A stretch of 8,662 bases of DNA, taken from positions 1 to 8,662 of the forward strand of contig DAOTVD010000010.1 in the NCBI GenBank assembly GCA_034437075.1. The letters run 5' to 3'. Positions 6,801-8,662 of this stretch are shown one piece after another (positions within the stretch are counted from its first letter, which is position 1; every line of letters starts with the position of its first letter). Below the pieces are notes generated by a model. That model saw only the letters and a list, made by a program, of their open reading frames with translations. It searched no databases and was not told the origin of the DNA. Source of the DNA: DAOTVD01 sp034437075. Lineage in GTDB: Bacteria; Chloroflexota; Anaerolineae; Aggregatilineales; J027. A program made the translations under genes and the position numbers.

Positions 6801-8280
6801 TTGGCATCCCGACGGCGAATGGTTAGCATCCGGCGGTGCGAACCGCGACCTGGTGCTCTGGCAAGCCGAAGACCGCCGCGCACACCGCACCTGGCAAGCC
6901 GCGCATGAAGATTGGATATTGGCTTTGGCGTTCAGTGCCGATGGCACGTTGCTTGCGTCTGGCGGTGCCGAAGCGGCACTTGCCATTTGGAGCCCGGCCC
7001 AAGCATCCGCGCTCCTGCGTTTTGAGAGCGACCATCAAGATTGGGTGCGCGACCTGGATTTTCATCCGACAGAGCCCTGGTTACTCAGCGCCGGGCAGGA
7101 TGGCAGCGTCCAAGTATGGGATGCTTTGCGCGGGGCAGCGCTACGCGCACCCCTGCACGCCGTTTCCGCAGTCTGGGCGGCGCGTTTTTCCGCAGATGGC
7201 ACCCTGATATTCAGCGGGGATGCCGCCGGACAGATTGCCGCTTGGGATTGGACCCAAACCTTGCCTTATCCCGCTCAGGGCCAACTGGCGAATACAGGCC
7301 AGATGATCCACGATTTACTGATCCGCCCAGTTGAAGGGGATGTGATCATCGCTACGGGTGATGCAGCCACCCCCACATCCCAGCCGCGCTTACAGCATTG
7401 GAGCGAAGCACAGGGGCTTGTAGCACATCGTAGCGCGCAGCAAGGGGTTGTCACCAGTTTGGCGCTCCACCCGAGGGGGCATTTACTGGCGGCAGGCCAT
7501 GCCGATCATCAGATTGGGTTGTGGTCATTGGCCGATTGGCGACCTAGCACGCCCGCGCTGCGGGGCCATATCGCGCCAGTCTTTGACCTGGCTTTTAACC
7601 CGACCGGAGAGTATTTAGCCTCCGCCGGGGACGATGGCCGAGTTGTGATCTGGGATGCGGCCAGCGATGAACCACTGCACACGCTAGAAGATGCTTCGGC
7701 TGGCGTGTTAGCACTCGCATTTAGCCCCGCCGGCGATTATCTGGTGGCGGGTGACCGCACAGGGGTGATCTATATTTGGGATGATAGCTGGCAAACCCCA
7801 GCCCGCCTAATGGCCCACGATGAAGCAATCACCAGCCTGGCCTTTCACCCGGCCCAGCCTTGGCTGGCCTCAGGTTCGCGAGATGGCCGCATCATCATTT
7901 GGGACTATCAGAAAGGGCAGATCGTACGCCGCTTGGGGGGCCATGCGCATTGGGTCATGAGCCTAGCATTTAGCCCAGATGGGCGCTTGTTGGCCTCGGG
8001 AGGGCGAGATGAACTGTTGCGCTTGTGGCATGTGGCGCTAGGTCGGCAATTGGGCGATAGCCTATCGTCAGGGGGCGGGTGGGTGACGGCCCTGGCGTTT
8101 TCGCCAGATGGCGACGCCCTGGTAACGGGCACATCCACCGGGATCATTGAACGTTGGGACGTTGCTAATGCAGCCTGGCGAGAACGTGCTTGCGCCATCG
8201 CTAATCGCGAGCTTGCGCCCGCCGAGCAGGGTCAGTTTGGCCTGGATGCTGCCAATTTTTGTGCGCTACCAACTGGATAA
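3877..8280 (+). CDS. Membrane Ser/Thr kinase - nSTAND NTPase - 14xWD40 fusion protein
   Basis: A 1467-residue protein. (a) Ser/Thr kinase, about 11-270: Gly loop G18-V25 (GAGGFGSV), K40 (VAIK), catalytic D131 in HLDIKPDN, D149FG, and the SPE motif at 175-177. The usual HRD Arg is Leu. (b) nSTAND1-like P-loop NTPase from N311PYKGL: FFGRE, Walker A GPSGSGKS (354-361, K360), Walker B ILLVIDQFEE (D437, E440/E441), then LVLRADFYDRP and a helical region to about 740. (c) One transmembrane helix, about 748-768, preceded by RGRYRARVR; the positive-inside rule puts the N-terminal modules in the cytoplasm. (d) Helical Ala/Gln-rich stalk, about 769-838. (e) About 14 WD40 repeats, 840-1433, best read as two seven-bladed propellers. 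(f) A tail (1434-1467) with two Cys that could pair outside the cell. No Shine-Dalgarno is visible before the ATG, which sits 6 nt past the FHA stop, so translational coupling is likely. Probably a membrane sensor-kinase whose ligand and targets are unknown. Confidence 0.95.
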   Translation: MQRLGQTTKGYTFQKLIGAGGFGSVYQAQQAIINRLVAIKVINAEYVNQPAFVLRFEAEAQMVARLEHPNIVPLYDYWRHPDGAYLVMRYLRGGNLRHGLAHLTPEQAYSIIEQIAAALDYAHQLGVVHLDIKPDNILMDGVGNVYLSDFGIARELVGLRVGSDQNYAGSPPYMSPEVILGEELTIRSDVYSFGVMLYELLTGVLPFQGAEHIEIMHQHLHAPVPSIHAIREDLPPGLDEVLWQAMAKSPNARYPSIRALMADYRENMREQIPLDPQQASLVGAITSADQIITAGAGRGTRMLTTGGYPRNPYKGLRAFQHLDANDFFGREPLVTDIIARLTAADPVRLLTIIGPSGSGKSSLVGAGVVPALREQTQPWYVAQMTPGAAPLETLAETMRTLALAPYAGVLDWQDPTTLLAWLKTSLPQNAPILLVIDQFEELFTQTAPRKQQRAFIDNLVTAVEAKCLFVVLVLRADFYDRPMQFPALAPYLRQQTIIVLPLTESELERVIVAPAQRAGVNIQSELVLRLIFDMHQQPGALPLLQFTLTELVERAGTQPVTLDTYNLLGGISGTLALRADQLFLAMPEEWQPLMRRIFLQLITLDEDSTATRRRVTWQALDALTDQQMILQKILDTFGAARLVTFDRDPTTRLPTVEIAHEALIGAWGRLQAWLDDARLLLRTTQQLEFAVREWESHRQEASYLASGARLASFEDLATQTERPLDARARAFLGASLAQRGRYRARVRLAVVSLVVLVMLTSSLALVAVNQQSQAIEARNQADAQAALARSRELAALALLQTDQPDIAALLALASQEQATTFEAQHSLLTVLQEAAPRQYTLHHGEPVRALARSADGRYMATGGADGTLVWWDVLRQVRVAERSAALTGRVHSLAVHADWIAAGGVDGALTLWNPRTDDIQHLAAHGDDVWAVAWHPSGGRLASAGADGEIILWAVPSGEIQHRWAAHAETIFALAWHPDGEWLASGGANRDLVLWQAEDRRAHRTWQAAHEDWILALAFSADGTLLASGGAEAALAIWSPAQASALLRFESDHQDWVRDLDFHPTEPWLLSAGQDGSVQVWDALRGAALRAPLHAVSAVWAARFSADGTLIFSGDAAGQIAAWDWTQTLPYPAQGQLANTGQMIHDLLIRPVEGDVIIATGDAATPTSQPRLQHWSEAQGLVAHRSAQQGVVTSLALHPRGHLLAAGHADHQIGLWSLADWRPSTPALRGHIAPVFDLAFNPTGEYLASAGDDGRVVIWDAASDEPLHTLEDASAGVLALAFSPAGDYLVAGDRTGVIYIWDDSWQTPARLMAHDEAITSLAFHPAQPWLASGSRDGRIIIWDYQKGQIVRRLGGHAHWVMSLAFSPDGRLLASGGRDELLRLWHVALGRQLGDSLSSGGGWVTALAFSPDGDALVTGTSTGIIERWDVANAAWRERACAIANRELAPAEQGQFGLDAANFCALPTG
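6394..8175 (+). repeat. WD40 repeat array (14 units, two propellers)
   Basis: Within the kinase gene I count 14 units of about 40-46 residues, each with a hydrophobic start, an FSPDG/WHPDG-type turn, LASGG or a variant, and an ending W (LWN, LWA, VWD, IWD, RWD). Unit 8 (about 1137-1180) is the most diverged, with an ATPTSQP insertion and an HWSE ending, and sits at the border between the first and second seven. At DNA level the units differ widely, so the array is not a recent expansion. Confidence 0.88.
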
Positions 8281-8314
8281 TGCGCGGCAAAGTGCAGCGC
8301 GATTGCATCAAAAA

Positions 8315-8348
8315 TTTTCGGCTCACAGGGGCTCAAATAACCCGAAAA
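8315..8348 (+). terminator. Possible weak terminator hairpin after the kinase gene
   Basis: TTTTCGG (8315-8321) and CCGAAAA (8342-8348) are perfect inverted copies around a 20-nt loop that itself contains GGCTCA twice. The stem is only 7 bp, mostly A/T, with no T run after it, so intrinsic termination here is doubtful. The stronger palindromes after 8378 may do this job instead. Confidence 0.25.
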
Positions 8349-8351
8349 GTA

Positions 8352-8519
8352 ACTGCTCAGGCTATGCCAATTCTTCCCCCTCACCCCCTTAATCCCCCTC
8401 TCCCAAACGCCGCTTTGCGGCTGGTAGAGGGGGAAAACGACCTGAAACCGACACCTTTTGCCCCTCTCCCAGGGCTGAAAGCCCGTTTGAGAGAGGGGTT
8501 GGGGTGAGGGCTGAGTAGT
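8352..8519. repeat. Nested palindromic (REP/MITE-like) element
   Basis: Outer ends ACTGCTCAG (8352-8360) and CTGAGTAGT (8511-8519) are inverted copies with one mismatch. Inside them, CCCTCACCCC (8378-8387) and GGGGTGAGGG (8501-8510) pair perfectly over 10 bp. Two internal hairpins share one design. The first has CCCCCTCT/AGAGGGGG (8394-8401/8426-8433) around GCCGC-TTT-GCGGC. The second has CCCCTCTC/GAGAGGGG (8461-8468/8491-8498) around GGGCT-GAA-AGCCC. There is no coding potential. It resembles short dispersed palindromes known from intergenic DNA of Chloroflexota and cyanobacteria; family membership cannot be judged from one copy. It may also terminate the operon transcript. Confidence 0.75.
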
Positions 8520-8560
8520 TGCCATTAATCAACATAAGATCAATCGGCGTGACTACTCAG
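8511..8560. repeat. CTGAGTAGT / ACTACTCAG inverted repeat, possible IS end
   Basis: CTGAGTAGT (8511-8519) recurs as its exact reverse complement at 8552-8560, overlapping the transposase stop codon. GTTGCC (8518-8523) is also echoed as GGCAAC at 8565-8570. The outer copy may be the terminal sequence of the insertion element whose transposase fragment begins here, but the matching end lies outside the window. Confidence 0.4.
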
Positions 8561-8662
8561 GCAGGGCAACAGGCATAAACGGATTGCCGGCCAAGGCATC
8601 ATGGAGTGCTTGCATGACATCATGGCCTTGTTTTCGCACGGTTGAGATATAACTACGGATGG
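8553..8662 (-). CDS. Probable IS66-type transposase, C-terminal fragment (cut by window edge)
   Basis: Read on the minus strand, an open frame enters from the window edge and ends at a TAG (8553-8555), giving 35 residues that begin IRSYISTVRKQGHDVMQAL and end GNPFMPVALPE. The pattern Y-I-S-T-x-R-K-Q-G, then a helix, then A-G-x-P-F-x-P just before the stop is what I recall from the C-termini of IS66-family transposases. The frame is convergent with the kinase gene. Only the last residues are visible, so the family call is moderate and whether the gene is intact cannot be judged. Confidence 0.6.
   Translation of the reverse strand, partial: IRSYISTVRKQGHDVMQALHDALAGNPFMPVALPE

Larger units (their letters stand above)
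8281..8552. other. Non-coding region after the operon
   Basis: No supported gene. ORFs of 81-97 codons on both strands cross palindromes and lack motifs. The region holds a weak inverted repeat (8315-8348), a nested palindromic element (8352-8519), and an A+T-rich stretch (8520-8552) next to the stop codon of the transposase fragment on the other strand. Confidence 0.75.

Noticed and set aside
6394..8175. WD40 units as a rapidly recombining array of near-identical repeats
   Set aside because: Neighbouring units differ strongly at DNA level, so there is no sign of recent duplication or gene conversion.
8232..8525. Reverse-strand 97-codon ORF and plus-strand 81-82-codon ORFs after the kinase gene
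   Set aside because: They cross palindromes and, in part, the end of the kinase gene, and show no domain or ribosome-binding site.

Overview
The window looks like chromosomal DNA from a Chloroflexota (Anaerolineae-like) bacterium. The reasons are protein architecture (Ser/Thr kinase fused to a STAND NTPase and WD40 repeats, a zinc-ribbon/FHA protein, a secreted SH3-like protein with a Cys-rich head), the moderately high GC content, and the CCCTCACCCC-type palindromic repeat. The taxonomic call is inference.

Layout. (1) Positions 2-883, + strand: the 3' part of a fused signalling protein, made of the end of a histidine-kinase ATPase domain, a degenerate receiver and a LuxR/NarL-type helix-turn-helix. 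(2) 884-1152: a non-coding gap holding the best sigma70-like promoter of the window (907-934), a tandem GTTAAA hexamer and a TATAAC box. (3) 1153-8280, + strand: three tightly spaced genes that look like one operon. They encode a secreted SH3-like/FecR-like protein ending in Asp-rich repeats and a 35-residue poly-Asp tail, a zinc-ribbon/FHA protein, and a 1467-residue membrane protein (kinase, nSTAND NTPase, one transmembrane helix, 14 WD40 repeats). The intergenic gaps are 15 and 6 nt, and all three genes lie in the same reading frame. (4) 8281-8552: non-coding DNA with a nested palindromic element. (5) 8553-8662, - strand: the last 35 codons of a probable IS66-type transposase that runs off the window.

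How the genes may work together (inference). The kinase and NTPase modules should be cytoplasmic, with the two predicted seven-bladed WD40 propellers outside the membrane. The kinase could phosphorylate targets read by the FHA domain, which binds phosphothreonine peptides. The secreted acidic protein is a candidate extracellular ligand or partner of the propellers. The whole would be a one-operon, outside-to-inside phospho-signalling system, possibly of the conflict or self/non-self surveillance type often proposed for STAND-WD40 proteins. The flanking HATPase/LuxR protein is probably a separate transcription unit.
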